From: Sedimenticola thiotaurini
GTDB lineage: Bacteria; Pseudomonadota; Gammaproteobacteria; Chromatiales; Chromatiaceae
Direction of reading: 5' to 3'
Length of the DNA: 43,019 bases
Assembly: GCA_011051715.1 (NCBI GenBank)
Contig: DRKP01000190.1
Coordinates: 1 to 43,019 of the forward strand
A program made the position numbers and the translations under genes. Under the pieces are notes generated by a model, which had not been told where the DNA came from, did not search any database, and worked only from the letters and a program-made list of their open reading frames with translations. Below, piece by piece: positions 42,984 through 43,019 of the stretch (the stretch's first letter is position 1; each line of letters starts with the position of its first letter).

Positions 42984-43019
42984 GTGCCTTGCCAAGGGAA
43001 CCACCCTTGCCTGCGGCAC
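42984..43019. repeat. Hairpin at the window end
   Basis: GTGCC (42984-42988) and GGCAC (43015-43019) enclose the perfect stem CAAGGG-AACCA-CCCTTG. It may be part of the same repeat cluster as the preceding element; it could extend beyond the window. Confidence 0.5.

Overview
The window looks like chromosome of a high-GC, Gram-negative gammaproteobacterium. The evidence is Kdo (KdsA), lipoprotein and LysM-transglycosylase genes, an IscR with the exact E. coli cysteine spacing, an FNR with four ligand cysteines, and two gene orders that are classic for the class: tig-clpP-clpX-lon-hupB-ppiD-fabI-(peptide ABC transporter)-mltD-yafS-rnhA-dnaQ, and pyrG-kdsA-eno-ftsB-ispD-ispF-truD. As I recall it, Pseudomonas carries a very similar succession. 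A DsrC/TusE-family protein is compatible with a sulfur-metabolising (Chromatiales-like) lineage, but that is inference. No phage, transposase, CRISPR array or plasmid gene was seen.

Layout. 1-2030: 3'-truncated membrane hybrid-type sensor kinase on the minus strand. 2153-5658: heat-shock chaperone htpG behind a sigma32-type promoter, then adk and a thioredoxin, each followed by a hairpin. 5659-6626: almost 1 kb without a gene, filled with interspersed inverted repeats. 6627-8433: a histone-H1-like basic protein, a DUF1249 (YqiB) protein and a stand-alone iscR with its own operator. 8505-10442: second sensor kinase, minus strand. 10577-13212: prmB, a small acidic unknown, and hemN. 13458-22563: tRNA-Leu and the protein quality-control block tig, clpP, clpX, lon (second sigma32-type promoter), hupB, tRNA-Val, tRNA-Asp, ppiD. 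22612-23388: fabI, minus strand. 23451-30062: four-gene peptide-type ABC transporter whose genes overlap by 4 nt at every junction. 30187-34946: mltD (minus), yafS-like methyltransferase, rnhA, dnaQ, and fnr (minus). 35197-42707: pyrG, kdsA, eno, ftsB, ispD, a DsrC-like gene on the other strand, ispF, truD. 42708-43019: repeats only.

How it fits together. Most of the window is housekeeping: folding and proteolysis (HtpG, trigger factor, ClpXP, Lon, PpiD), DNA architecture and replication (HU, RNase HI, DnaQ), envelope precursors (FabI, KdsA, MltD, IspD/IspF) and central metabolism (Adk, PyrG, Eno). Two redox-sensing regulators (IscR and FNR) have recognisable operators beside them. The less ordinary parts are: the Lys/Arg-rich tails on HtpG and Lon next to a separate histone-H1-like protein; a DsrC-like protein whose terminal catalytic cysteine is serine, sitting between ispD and ispF; a CCCTCGG/CCCTAGG heptamer tract directly upstream of dnaQ; paired FNR boxes 22 bp apart; and several unrelated families of palindromic intergenic repeats. 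I did not find a convincing wholly new multi-gene system.
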